A stretch of DNA of 60,000 nucleotides from Bolinopsis microptera (GCF_026151205.1 NC_087073.1:9750411-9810410), one strand, 5' to 3'; shown: positions 46,201 through 56,384, counted from the stretch's first letter. Program-made: numbers and translations. The notes: generated by a model from the sequence alone, not told the origin.

Positions 46201-49200
46201 CATGTTACTGTCATATGATTTGTCTACTGTCACATGTTACTGTCACATGATTTGTCTACTGTCACATGTTATTGTCACATGATTTGTCTACTGTCACATG
46301 CTTACATATTTTTCAAAAATTACTGACCATTTTGCTGTATTTTAAAAGTATTTAATGGTTGCAGGTTTTAGCTCGATATCTTGAAATCTTCACAATATTT
46401 ATTTTTCTGCTGAATTTATGCATTTCTATTGTTCGTCAAGTCTATAATGTCTTAACTCTTCAGACGGGTTCACCAACCTCGCGATCTTAGACAGATGGCT
46501 GGAAGCCAGTTTTTACAATCTTGTCAAAGCTTGTATGAATATAAACGCCCATATTGAGGTAAGATAATAGTATACAAAAAACCTATTATATAATATTTAT
46601 TATATATGATATGCTATATTCTATTCAATAAGCAACAAAATGATTAAGCTTAACGATTCACTTGCGTAATCTAATTATTCATTTAGCACAGTTTATCAGA
46701 AGGGATCCTACTGCCTGTCGTGATATCATGGATCGCTTAGGTTCCACCAGGATCTGGTAGTCCTCATAATTCTGCGGCCTCTATGTATCGTCATCTCGTA
46801 CAACTCTTTAAGAATCTTAGGGATTTGGCATGTGAAAATTTGCAGCCTTCCAGACATTGATTGGGTTAACGAGGTGTCGTACGTCACCTCAAGATCGGGT
46901 GACAGGGGGCTGACCAGGCCAGAACCCAATTGATTGGGTCTGAGGTCACGTGATTATGAGCCTGAGGTCACGTGACTATGACGTCACCAGACCTTGTTCT
47001 CCGTTTCCCGCTCATTGGACCAGGTGAGCTTGCATGCTTGTGAATGTGGGTGTAAGTACAGCTGTACTGTAGTTTATACCTAATTAACCCCTATAGAAAC
47101 CGAAAATTTATTTTCTGGCAGAAAGCTAGAAATTTACCAAAATATCGACATTGTTATAAATTTATTTTGATGACAATTCCTGACCTAAAATTGCACGAGA
47201 AATCGATTAAACTTGGTTTCAGGACTCAACAATGCTTCTTTATGCCTTAAAATCCATGTTTTATCGATACAATCAACATTATGATCCCGTTGATTAATTA
47301 GTAACAGGTACCTAACAAATACGCAGAAACAACCATCACACCTACATTGCATTCCTAACGGGTCGATTTCGAGTGACCAATAATCGTCGTGATGATACGT
47401 CATGTGTTCCTGATCATCATCAGCAATCAAGACTTCAAGAGACAGGAGCGGCGGTAGCTTTAAATCAATGGTTTACGTTATTTTTGTGAATTCGACCCCT
47501 GTTGAAACAGTTATCTCACTTTGTAACTGCATATGTATCGAGGACAGCTTTACAAATAAGAGTATCAGTAAATAAAATTGCCACAAGTGTTTCTTTCACT
47601 CACTTTCGATAAGACACATTGGAAATTCTTACTTCCATAAGATTCGGAATTTTTTTAAACGCCGAAGTTTATCGGAATTTTATAAAATTTAATCACACTT
47701 ATCAACCTTTGAACGGTTAATCGAACACAATAATTTTCAAGCTTGTCAACGCTGAAAATTACATTTGAACTACATGCAAAACAACATGAGCCCCCCCTCC
47801 TCCCTTGTACATTATAACAATGTGGGTGTGTACAGTGTAGTGTATTTTGTACTTCACAGACAGTCGATTGTCTACATTAAACTACCTTACACCCCGACAT
47901 ACTTCACATCATTATTCCTATTTAATATTTATAACCGCTGCATACCAAGTATTTCATGTTCATTTCATGTATTCGTAACATTATCACGAATTTTGACATA
48001 AATATAATATTGTAACTACACTGAACAGTTATCTTTGCCTAAAAAGAGCAGTTCCCCGTCCTTTTTACAGATTCATCATAACAATATTACGACGCATAAA
48101 TATATTAACTGTCCGGAAATTACTTAAATATAGAATGGGAGTGAGTATTACAAACCTCGGATCAGTTAACGAGTAATAAAAGTTTCCAAGGACCGTGAAT
48201 CAGTAGAATAAGCATCAGTAGAATAAGCATTTTTAGTCATTGGTCATGCAACTTGAACGTGAGTAATTATAGAAAGTGTTTTATTTACATAGTACCTAGA
48301 TATAAATGATAAAAACTCAAAATTGGTTAGACAACTTTGCATGTAGTTAAAATGTAATTTTCAGCGTTGACAAGCTTGAAAATTATTGTGTTCGATTAAC
48401 CGTTCAAAGGTTGATAAGTGTGATTAAATTTTATAAAATTCCGATAAACTTCGGCGTTTAAAAAAATTCCGAATCTTATGGAAGTAAGAATTTCCAATGT
48501 GTCTTATCGAAAGTGAGTGAAAGAAACACTTGTGGCAATTTTATTTACTGATACTCTTATTTGTAAAGCTGTCCTCGATACATATGCAGTTACAAAGTGA
48601 GATAACTGTTTCAACAGGGGTCGAATTCACAAAGATAACCTAATAACGTAAACCATTGATTTAAAGCTACCGCCGCTCCTGTCTCTTGATTGCTGATGAT
48701 GATCAGGAACACATGACGTATCATCACGAAGATTATTGGTCACTCGAAATCGACCCGTTAGGAATGCAATGTAGGTGTGATGGTTGTTTCTGCGTATTTG
48801 TTAGGTACCTGTTACTAATTAATCAACGGGATCATAATGTTGATTGTATCGATAAAACATGGATTTTAAGGCATAAAGAAGCATTGTTGAGTCCTGAAAC
48901 CAAGTTTAATCGATTTCTCGTGCAATTTTAGGTCAGGAATTGTCATCAAAATAAATTTATAACAATGTCGATATTTTGGTAAATTTCTAGCTTTCTGCCA
49001 GAAAATAAATTTTCGGTTTCTATAGGGGTTAATTAGGTATAAACTACAGTACAGCTGTACTTACACCCACATTCACAAGCATGCAAGCTCACCTGGTCCA
49101 ATGAGCGGGAAACGGAGAACAAGGTCTGGTGACGTCATAGTCACGTGACCTCAGGCTCATAATCACGTGACCTCAGACCCAATCAATTGGGTTCTGGCCT

Positions 49201-50073
49201 GGTCAGCCCCCTGTCACCCGATCTTGAGGTGACGTACGACACCTCGTTAACCCAATCAATGTCTGGAAGGCTGCAAATTTTCACATGCCAAATCCCTAAG
49301 ATTCTTAAAGAGTTGTACGAGATGACGATACATAGAGGCCGCAGAATTATGAGGACTACCAGATCCTGGTGGAACCTAAGCGATCTGTGATATCACGACA
49401 GGCCCTACATATTGAGGTAAGATAATAGTATACAAAAAACCTATTATATAATATTTATTATATATGATATGCTATATTCTATTCAATAAGCAACAAAATG
49501 ATTAAGCTTAACGATTCACTTGCGTAATCTAATTATTCATTTAGCACAGTTTATCAGAAGGGATCCTACTGCAAAAAAATGTCCAACCTGTCCAAAATTG
49601 TATTTAATTATCGTGCAATTCTGCTACTGCTTCTGCAGGTAGCTCTGCTGTGTTGTATGAAGACCCCGCCAGACTATGGCACCAGTTTTCAAGCTCTCAA
49701 ACGAACTACTGACCACGACAGTCTCCACGTGTACTACCCCCTCTTCTGGGATGTAAATCTGCTGGAGTGCGCTATTGCACAACATCACAAACGAAATGAG
49801 ACTCGTGAGTACTGAGTACTTGAGTAGGACTAAGAGTCGATCAATTTATTGATCGAAAATTGAAATTAAATGATAAGTATTAGAGTTTGAGCAGCACTAA
49901 ATTGTCCCATTTTAACTTTGTTTATCATTTCAGTGTTACGAGACTTCGTTATCGGGCTGATGGGACAACCTGAAATCAATGAGAATAATCCACTCATTCT
50001 GTTGAAACGGACAACTGAGGCTAAAAAATGCGTTTTCTTAAGAACTCTATTTTTTAAGTTTTTTGCAAAATAA
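43205..50073 (+). CDS. INTS8: Integrator complex subunit 8
   Basis: INTS8 belongs to the Integrator complex, which processes snRNA 3' ends and terminates paused RNA polymerase II; INTS8 helps tether PP2A to it. Five coding exons: 43205-45403, 45597-45765, 46464-46558, 49639-49804 and 49934-50073. They give about 922 residues in phase (human 995). Matches include WFEFMLDGTGIKLRTHL, ALFLYHRWICSAFVHLHFY, AQAHFDLGELFFYYSTYTEA, HALSVHPHNLKLLTLNANC, FWDVNLLECAIAQHHKRNET and the basic C-terminus. The body is helical and TPR-like. The start is the first ATG (MYTNPNFQ). Unusually, the first exon carries nearly 80 percent of the protein. Intron 2 contains the CACATG satellite and intron 3 the 2.7 kb foldback. 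Confidence 0.94.
45780..46305. repeat. Orientation-switching 13 bp satellite (INTS8 intron 2)
   Basis: About 20 tandem copies of CACATGTTACTGT run to about 46050. The array then flips to about six copies of the reverse complement (ACAGTAACATGTG) to about 46130. It flips back and decays into a longer unit containing ATTTGTCTACTGT by 46305. It can fold into large hairpins. Long open frames across it (repeating CYCHMLLSHVTV) arise because the unit lacks stops. Confidence 0.93.
46548..46713 (+). repeat. Flanking direct repeat, left copy
   Basis: This stretch of about 165 bp contains the last bases of INTS8 exon 3, its donor (CATATTGAG|GTAAGAT) and the start of intron 3, to ...GGATCCTACTGC. An apparently identical copy is at about 49407-49572, on the other side of the foldback. 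Confidence 0.9.
46714..49402. mobile_element. 2.7 kb foldback element (INTS8 intron 3)
   Basis: Arms of about 1.07 kb (46714-47780 and 48337-49402) are near-identical reverse complements. They start CCTGTCGTGATATCA and flank a unique loop of about 556 bp. Both arms contain the same two short frames. One, of 81 codons, begins at 48686 (+) and 47430 (-) and contains YWSLEIDPLGMQCRCDGC. The other, of 67 codons, starts at 49187 (+) and 46929 (-). Neither resembles a transposase. The arms differ by occasional bases and one small indel near 47480/48635. It is flanked by a direct duplication of about 165 bp. Confidence 0.88.
49407..49572 (+). repeat. Flanking direct repeat, right copy
   Basis: This is the second copy of the 46548-46713 sequence, including a duplicated INTS8 splice donor that now lies inside intron 3. 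It is followed directly by the original continuation (AAAAAAATGTCC), so this copy joins the ancestral intron. Confidence 0.9.
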
Positions 50074-50074
50074 A
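50069..50074 (+). promoter_or_regulatory. AATAAA overlapping the INTS8 stop codon
   Basis: The TAA stop at 50071-50073 lies within AATAAA. No equally good signal is seen immediately after it. If used, the 3' UTR would be only tens of bases long. Use is inferred, not shown. Confidence 0.35.
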
Positions 50075-50194
50075 TTGATAAATGGTTTTCAGACTTTGAG
50101 CAATCAATCAGAGATTGAGCACTATTCAATGAAATAACTAGTCGTACTCGTTTATCTTAATATATTATAAAGTTTGTGAAAATATTTATTGTAT

Positions 50195-50726
50195 TCAGGT
50201 CGAGAAATATATTTCAGAATAGATCTCTTAATTGACCATCAATAATAAAAGGGCAAAATGGTTGACGCTCAGAGATTGACTTGATACTCAATTAAGGACC
50301 CTCAATTATGCACCACAATGAATTATATTAACACTGTATGTATACAGACCAGATATTGCTAAATTTTCTAGCTCCGATGAAACTGTTTTTATTCGTTGTT
50401 AAATTGTAGCAAACACTTATATTTCTTGAAAGAAGTTATAATAACATGACGTCATTATTATGACATGTTTTTGTTCTTGCAATTTAAAAAAGTTAGTATA
50501 CTTTATATACCTGTTCTGTCTTTATTGCTTTATGGCTTTAACATTCGAAATAATAAATATAAATTTGATCTGTGCATCATTTAATCTTAGTAAACATACT
50601 TCATACATTATAGTTGGCCTTCTCAAAATGATAATCTTGATTATAAAATTTGTTATCCTCACAGAGTATTTTTTCAGGATGAGGTTAACTTCAGAAAAAG
50701 AGGAAAGTGATCTCCAGAAGTAAGCA
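50195..50726 (+). repeat. Upstream part of zinc-finger tandem duplication, unit 1
   Basis: From TTCAGGTCGAGAAATATATTTC onward this region matches sequence upstream of the second zinc-finger gene (55720-56384). Part of it also matches a third partial copy at 55170-55300. Just before the ATG a TTTTTTCAG|GATGAG stretch looks like a splice acceptor for a 5' UTR exon, followed by a short upstream frame ending in TAA before the main start. Confidence 0.7.
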
Positions 50727-53033
50727 ATGGATGAAAATGTGGTAGAGAGTCAACAATTTGATGACTGTAAAGATGGGAGATCACAGGACTCAAACAATGA
50801 TTCTTCGGCCGCTATAACTATTCAGAACTCCAACAGGCATTTCTGTAAAACCAATAGTTCTCAAGTTTTAACCGTGGGTTATGAATGCAAACATACTTCA
50901 CTTGTTGCACCATCAGATGGTTTAATTCCAGAAATTGACAGTATAGGACTCGGAGATGATAACAGTCATGTTTCACGCCAAGATATTCAGTCTTTATTCT
51001 CTGACAACAGACTTACTGATGTTGAACGGTCTACAGAGTTCGATATTACTTCAAATAAACCTGAGGATGAGCCACTAATAGGACGTAACATTGCTAACAA
51101 AAACGAATCAAACTTTGTCCCTGTTAATCTTATAGTCTCTGTCGTTCCTGAATTGTTCAATGAGAGATTTCCAAAGTTGGATGAACGATATGACGAAAAG
51201 TATAACTGCAAGTGGTGCACTCAATCGAAATCTGTGACAAGAAATCAAATTAATAGGTTCACTTATTCTCACATCGAGCATCTCCTAAACCATTACATGG
51301 AAAAGCATAAAGAAATTCACATCAAGGATTATCAAATCCAGTGTCAGGATTGCTCTGCTTACTTTTACCATAAAACGAAATTGGAAAAGCATTTGGTTGA
51401 TGGTTTATGTATCAAAAATTTTAAACGGCCTCAGTTAACAAGGCTTCCTCAAAACATAACAATGAAGTCATGTGAATATTGTGAAATTGTATTTGTTTCC
51501 GAAAAAAGATTTAAGAAGCATCTGCTTAAAAATATTGAAGGTTGTATCTTTGAGGATATTGAGCACCCTATGGAATTAGGCAAATTCGATTACATGAAGT
51601 GCAAATACTGTGAGGAAAAGTTTTTGTTTGAAAACGACTTTCTCAAACACATCAAACCCGGAAGTGGACTCACTAGTTCCCCCTTCAAGTGCAAAGGAGT
51701 ATCTCTACAAATATTGGATTGTTCAGTTTGTTCCAAACAGTATGTGAAACATCATACTTTCTTGAAGCACATCCACCTAGATCACACAGTTGAGGAATTT
51801 AACTTGAAATGTGAAAGATGTGATAGATATTTCCGCCTCGAAGAAGAGCTTGAGGAGCACAAAGTAAGCAACTCGGGATATCCATTTTGTGTCGATTTAA
51901 ATTCTTGTCGCACCATTCCGAGAACACTGCCTGATGTGCCCTTTTTAAATATAAAAGGAAAACGATGTCCTGTATGCAAACGCAACTTTAAAGCAGGGCG
52001 AATTAAGCTCTTAAATCACCTGAAGAAACGCCATCCCAACTACAATCTTTCTAATTTGACATGTCCGGAATGTCACGAATCTTGCATCACTCTTGAAGAA
52101 TTCGAAGATCACATGACTAAATGGAAATGTCCTTTTTGTGAAAAAATATTTTCGATGAAACGTATGTTTATAAAACACTGCAGGATCAAGCATTGGGGGA
52201 AACATGTTTGTGATATTTGCAATAAAACATCTAAAAATAAGTGGTCTTTAATAACCCACCAGCGAGTTCACCAATTTTCACTGAAGATCTGTCCGTTTTG
52301 CGATAAAACATGTAAAGGTGAAAAGAATGTTTACATGCATGTGAAAAATATACATGCATACCAGGATATTGATCTTCTGAAAGAAAAATATACCTGTGAC
52401 CTCTGTGCTGAAGGAGACACATCATCCTTTATAGATCAAGTCAGACTAAATAGACACATAGAAACTGTCCATAAAAAGGCACAAGAAACTGAGTGTGACA
52501 TATGTCACAGAAAGTTTTCCCAGAAAGCAACAATGATGAGGCATCGCCGCATTCACCTTGACATAAAACCATTCAAGTGTGGAATATGTGAGTTGACTTT
52601 CACTCAAAAAACGGGAATGAGAGCCCATGAAGTCAGGCACTACAACAAAGACGGGACTTTGAAATCTGCTGAGGAGATAAAATCGCAGGTTGAGATCATC
52701 AAACTCCAACGCGAAAAACAAAGTGATCCCAAGAATTGTGATAAAGAAATAAGTCATTCAAGTAAAAGGAAGTCTAAAACTTTGAAAAAACACACGAAGA
52801 CAGAAAAGATTGTCTGTGATCTATGCTTTTGTAACTTTGTGTCCAGGGATAAGTACGATTCTCATTCGTGTGAGGGCCCTTCTGATAAGGCTGATAAATC
52901 TCAAGGACATTCTGATGTTGATGAACAGGACGAAGTGGCTTACTACAACTTCAATTGTGCCATTTGTGAAAAAGAATTTGTGTCCTGGTCTCGATTACAA
53001 ACACATAGGTGTCGAAGAAATGTTAAATTTTAG
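50727..53033 (+). CDS. C2H2 zinc-finger protein, tandem copy 1
   Basis: This intronless gene encodes 768 residues starting MDENVVESQQFDDCKDG. A Ser/Thr/Asn-rich, finger-free N-terminus of about 155 residues is followed by about sixteen C2H2 or C2HC fingers, many diverged, to the C-terminus. Clear fingers include CPVCKRNF...HLKKRH, CDICHRKFSQKATMMRHRRI and CGICELTFTQKTGMRAHEVR. Such arrays usually bind DNA in the nucleus; the target is unknown. One mid-array finger, CDICNKTSKNKWSLITHQRV, has lost the usual hydrophobic residue after the second Cys. The start is shared with copy 2. A basic KRKSKTLKKHTK segment may be a nuclear localisation signal. Confidence 0.9.
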   Translation: MDENVVESQQFDDCKDGRSQDSNNDSSAAITIQNSNRHFCKTNSSQVLTVGYECKHTSLVAPSDGLIPEIDSIGLGDDNSHVSRQDIQSLFSDNRLTDVERSTEFDITSNKPEDEPLIGRNIANKNESNFVPVNLIVSVVPELFNERFPKLDERYDEKYNCKWCTQSKSVTRNQINRFTYSHIEHLLNHYMEKHKEIHIKDYQIQCQDCSAYFYHKTKLEKHLVDGLCIKNFKRPQLTRLPQNITMKSCEYCEIVFVSEKRFKKHLLKNIEGCIFEDIEHPMELGKFDYMKCKYCEEKFLFENDFLKHIKPGSGLTSSPFKCKGVSLQILDCSVCSKQYVKHHTFLKHIHLDHTVEEFNLKCERCDRYFRLEEELEEHKVSNSGYPFCVDLNSCRTIPRTLPDVPFLNIKGKRCPVCKRNFKAGRIKLLNHLKKRHPNYNLSNLTCPECHESCITLEEFEDHMTKWKCPFCEKIFSMKRMFIKHCRIKHWGKHVCDICNKTSKNKWSLITHQRVHQFSLKICPFCDKTCKGEKNVYMHVKNIHAYQDIDLLKEKYTCDLCAEGDTSSFIDQVRLNRHIETVHKKAQETECDICHRKFSQKATMMRHRRIHLDIKPFKCGICELTFTQKTGMRAHEVRHYNKDGTLKSAEEIKSQVEIIKLQREKQSDPKNCDKEISHSSKRKSKTLKKHTKTEKIVCDLCFCNFVSRDKYDSHSCEGPSDKADKSQGHSDVDEQDEVAYYNFNCAICEKEFVSWSRLQTHRCRRNVKF

Positions 53034-53309
53034 CAATTTCATGCATTCAAATTTACGTAATACAATAATCAATATACATCCATCTGTTTGGTAGTATAAA
53101 TTATTATATATTATAGTATTTATTTAATAATATTGATAACATTGTTTTAACCCTTTAATAGCAAGTTGCCTATAGGAATTGCTGGTTTCATTTGCTCCTT
53201 CGCCTAACACATCCATGTACAGTTGTGCCTTGCACAGGACCTGAAATCTATATTTAATTGTTTAGGCACGTGCACCGTACTCTTATGTAATTCTAATTTT
53301 TAAATTATA

Positions 53310-54043
53310 TTAAGGGGGCAGGGGGGGGTCTTCATGGAAATTTTCTCAAAATCGACTTTTTAGTTGTTTCTGATAGATGGGAGTGATATCTATCAGATGC
53401 TTTTAATCCGATAGAAAAATATTGCTCCTAGCAGAAATTATCGCCGGTCGAAGGTCAGCGCTTGTGTGTAATTGTATTGCGCGAGCGATTTTTGATCGCG
53501 TGCCCTGAAAATCGAGTCTAAAAATCTATCTCCTCCTACATTTTGTAAGCAATCACCCTCAAACTTTCAGGATATGTTCTAGGGATCATTTAGAAGAGAT
53601 TGTCCGGGCAAAATTTTGAGATAGGCCTTTAAACATTTTTTATTCGATTTTGAAAATCTTGGACCTCGAAAAATCGTCAAAAAACCAGGTCCAAGATTTT
53701 CAAAATCGAATAAAAAATGTTTAAAGGCCTATCTCAAAATTTTGCCCGGACAATCTCTTCTAAATGATCCCTAGAACATATCCTGAAAGTTTGAGGGTGA
53801 TTGCTCAAAAAATGTAGGAGAAGATAGATTTTTAGACTCGATTTTCAGGGCACGCGATCAAAAATCGCTCGCGCAATACAATTACACACAAGCGCTGACC
53901 TTTTACCGGCGATAATTTCGGCTAGGAACAATATTTTTCTATCGGATTAAAAGCATCTGATAGATATCACTCCCCTCTATCAGAAACAACTAAAAAGTCG
54001 ATTTTGAGAAAATTTCCATGAAGACCCCCCCCTGCCCCCTTAA
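53310..54043. mobile_element. Palindromic TTAA element, copy 2
   Basis: The 726 bp element (53314-54039) begins GGGGGCAGGGGGGGGTCTTC and is flanked by TTAA. Its halves are near-perfect reverse complements meeting near 53677. It is clearly homologous to the Bre1-intron copy. The equivalent position in the paralogous unit (near 58823) is unoccupied and has a single TTAA, which confirms the target duplication. Confidence 0.92.
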
Positions 54044-54144
54044 ATGATTAGTATGTTTGAATGTATACTATTTGCAAGCTATGAATTGATATTTAAATAT
54101 TTATTTTTTTCTGATATTGAACTTTTGTTGACAGGATGATTATA

Positions 54145-54150
54145 AATAAA
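54145..54150 (+). promoter_or_regulatory. Likely poly(A) signal of zinc-finger copy 1
   Basis: AATAAA is conserved at the matching position downstream of copy 2 (58934-58939). If used, the palindrome at 53314-54039 lies in the 3' UTR. Confidence 0.45.
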
Positions 54151-54238
54151 CAGTTACAATAATTTTCATCACATTTAATCATTTAATTTTAATCACATCT
54201 TACCACAAACTTTTCAGTATTATGTCGAATTTTAATCT

Positions 54239-55013
54239 TGGGTGGGCCAAAAGTCAGTACTTATACGTTGGGTCTTATACCTCCGCCGTGTTTTATATTT
54301 GAGAGTTGTTGCTTTGCAGATGGCATACTGTACATACTTGTTCGAGGATTCTGTCGCCAAAATTTGAAAATTCGAATATTATAGACCACGCCCATTCAAT
54401 ATTAAAACACCTATATTGTTATCTCTGAACATGCTGGACGCCTAAGTTTTTCAGAGACAGTAGATTATTAAATGTTGCATCTGATCTGAAAAAATGATGT
54501 GAAACGGATTAGGAATGACAAAATTATCAAGCATTTTGTGTACCTTGTTAGCAAAATTGATGGGTGGTTATGTGACACTGTGACAGAACACCTTAATTGG
54601 GCACCCTTAACAATTCCCATAATGTTTAATGGGGTGGTTAACGTGGTCACCTTATCACGTGATTAGGTAAGCCAGGCACCTGATCACACGTAATGAATAA
54701 ACTCGTTATGCTTCGTATCTCGGTCATCTGAGAAGCTACAACTCTAATTTTTTCAGGACAAACGTAATTCGAATAGCCAAACACAATTCAATAAAATTTA
54801 GCTCGATCTGACTATCCAAACTATCAAATAAATGCGAAAATGAACCTTCATTTGAAAAAAATGAACACGAATATTTTTCAAGTTGACAAATTCCTCGAAC
54901 CAGCTGCTGTAGTGGTACTAAATCATAATAGAATTTTTCAATCGGGCACCCAGTGACTGAGCTATAAAGGTTAACGTATGGGTACTGACTTTTGGCCCAC
55001 CCTGTATTTTGTA
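54239..55013. mobile_element. Mariner-type non-autonomous element, copy 3
   Basis: GGGTGGGCCAAAAGTCAGTA at the left and TACTGACTTTTGGCCCACCC followed by TG and TA at the right are inverted termini of the family at 778-2466. It is the shortest complete copy (about 770 bp) and lacks the LINE. Left-end bases are mutated (CTTGGGTGG for CAGGGTGG). The paralogous unit near 59036 lacks the element. Confidence 0.82.
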
Positions 55014-55164
55014 TGAAGTACAGCATCACAGTTTGAGCCAGAATTATTTATGATTTAACTATTATTTAATAAATATAACAAATATAACGAGGCCTGATTT
55101 TGTGCATAGTACAACATGAATTTATTTTGAATGCCATTTTGAGCTACATTTAAATAATATTCCA

Positions 55165-55305
55165 GTAGTATTCAGGTCGAGAAATTTATATCTCAGAATA
55201 GATCTCTTAATTGACCAATGATAATGAAAGGGCAAAATGGTTGACTCTCAGGATCAGAGGTTGACTTGATCCTCAATTATGCAACACGATGAATTATAAC
55301 ACTGT
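55165..55305 (+). repeat. Third partial copy of zinc-finger upstream sequence
   Basis: ATTCAGGTCGAGAAATTTAT to ...CCTCAATTATGCAACACGAT repeats the block at 50195 and 55715. No zinc-finger frame follows it. It implies an additional partial unit in the history of this tandem array. Confidence 0.7.
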
Positions 55306-55895
55306 ATGATACAAGGATACAAGGATACAAAAGCGTTAACTACTTTATTGAGTACACAATAGTTATAATTCTGAAATGATTTAAGTTAAACAATTATAAT
55401 TATTTACAAATGTGTAGGGATAATTTAGAAATGTTATTATATAATACTAGTTTTTAAAATATAAATCCAGTTGGTATGGTTAAATTTTATTTTAATTTCC
55501 TATAGCATTATGCACTTGCCAGTATTTGAGTGGGCTCATATAATAGGCTATATATTGTTCGTTCACAAAGAGAATTGAATGGATTTTTTTTCAAACTTTC
55601 AGGGCGGTTTCTTTTCAAATATTTGAAGGAATTCGTTCTATGAATGGAGCATTATTACATGAAAGAATTACTTGTTCATCCTAATATATTATAAATTTTC
55701 ATGTGCAATGATTTTGTATTCAGGTCGAGAAATATATATTTCAGAATAGATCTCTTAATTAACCATCGATAATAAAAGGGCGAAATGATTGACAGAGAGT
55801 TAGAGGTTGACTTGATCCTCAATTATGCAACACGATGACTTTAATTATATATTATTAACACTATGTATATTGTATAATACAGACCAGATATTGCT

Positions 55896-56058
55896 AAATT
55901 TTCGGCAGTATCCAAGTAGCCTAGAACATGTGTTCCCGAACAGGTGCTCCCGAAGTCCGAACAGGTGTTTTCGAACAGTGTTAGGTTAACCTTAACCCCA
56001 ATCCTAACACACCTGTTTGGGAACAAATATCGGGCTACTTGGTTACTGCCAAATTTTC
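55896..56058. mobile_element. 147 bp hAT-type MITE
   Basis: The element (55904-56050) begins GGCAGTATCCAAGTAGCC and ends GGCTACTTGGTTACTGCC, with GTTCCC...AACAGGTG also mirrored inside. It is flanked by identical 8 bp AAATTTTC. The matching place upstream of zinc-finger copy 1 (near 50357) reads GCTAAATTTTCTAGCTCC with one AAATTTTC, the uninserted state. This proves the insertion and its 8 bp duplication. Confidence 0.92.
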
Positions 56059-56384
56059 TAGCTCCGATGAAACTGTTTTTATTCGTTGTTAAATTGTAGT
56101 GAACACTTATTTTCCTGCAACAAGTTATAATAACATGTCATTATTACAACGTGTTTTTTTTTGCAATTTAAAAAAATCGGTTCAATTTATATCCCTGTTC
56201 TGTCTATATTACTTTATCTCTTTATGGCTTTAGCATTCCAAATTGAAAATATAAATATAACCATACAGTAGTTGGCCTCCTCAAAATGATAATCATGATG
56301 TACACAATTCGTTATCCTCACAGAGTATTTTTTCAGGATGAGTAATGAGTTTAACTTCAGGAAAGTGATCTCCAGAAGTAAGCA

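Noticed and set aside
46726-49390. The 81- and 67-codon frames in the foldback arms as genes
   Set aside because: They are duplicated simply because the arms are copies. No known domain, splice context or codon-level evidence supports coding.
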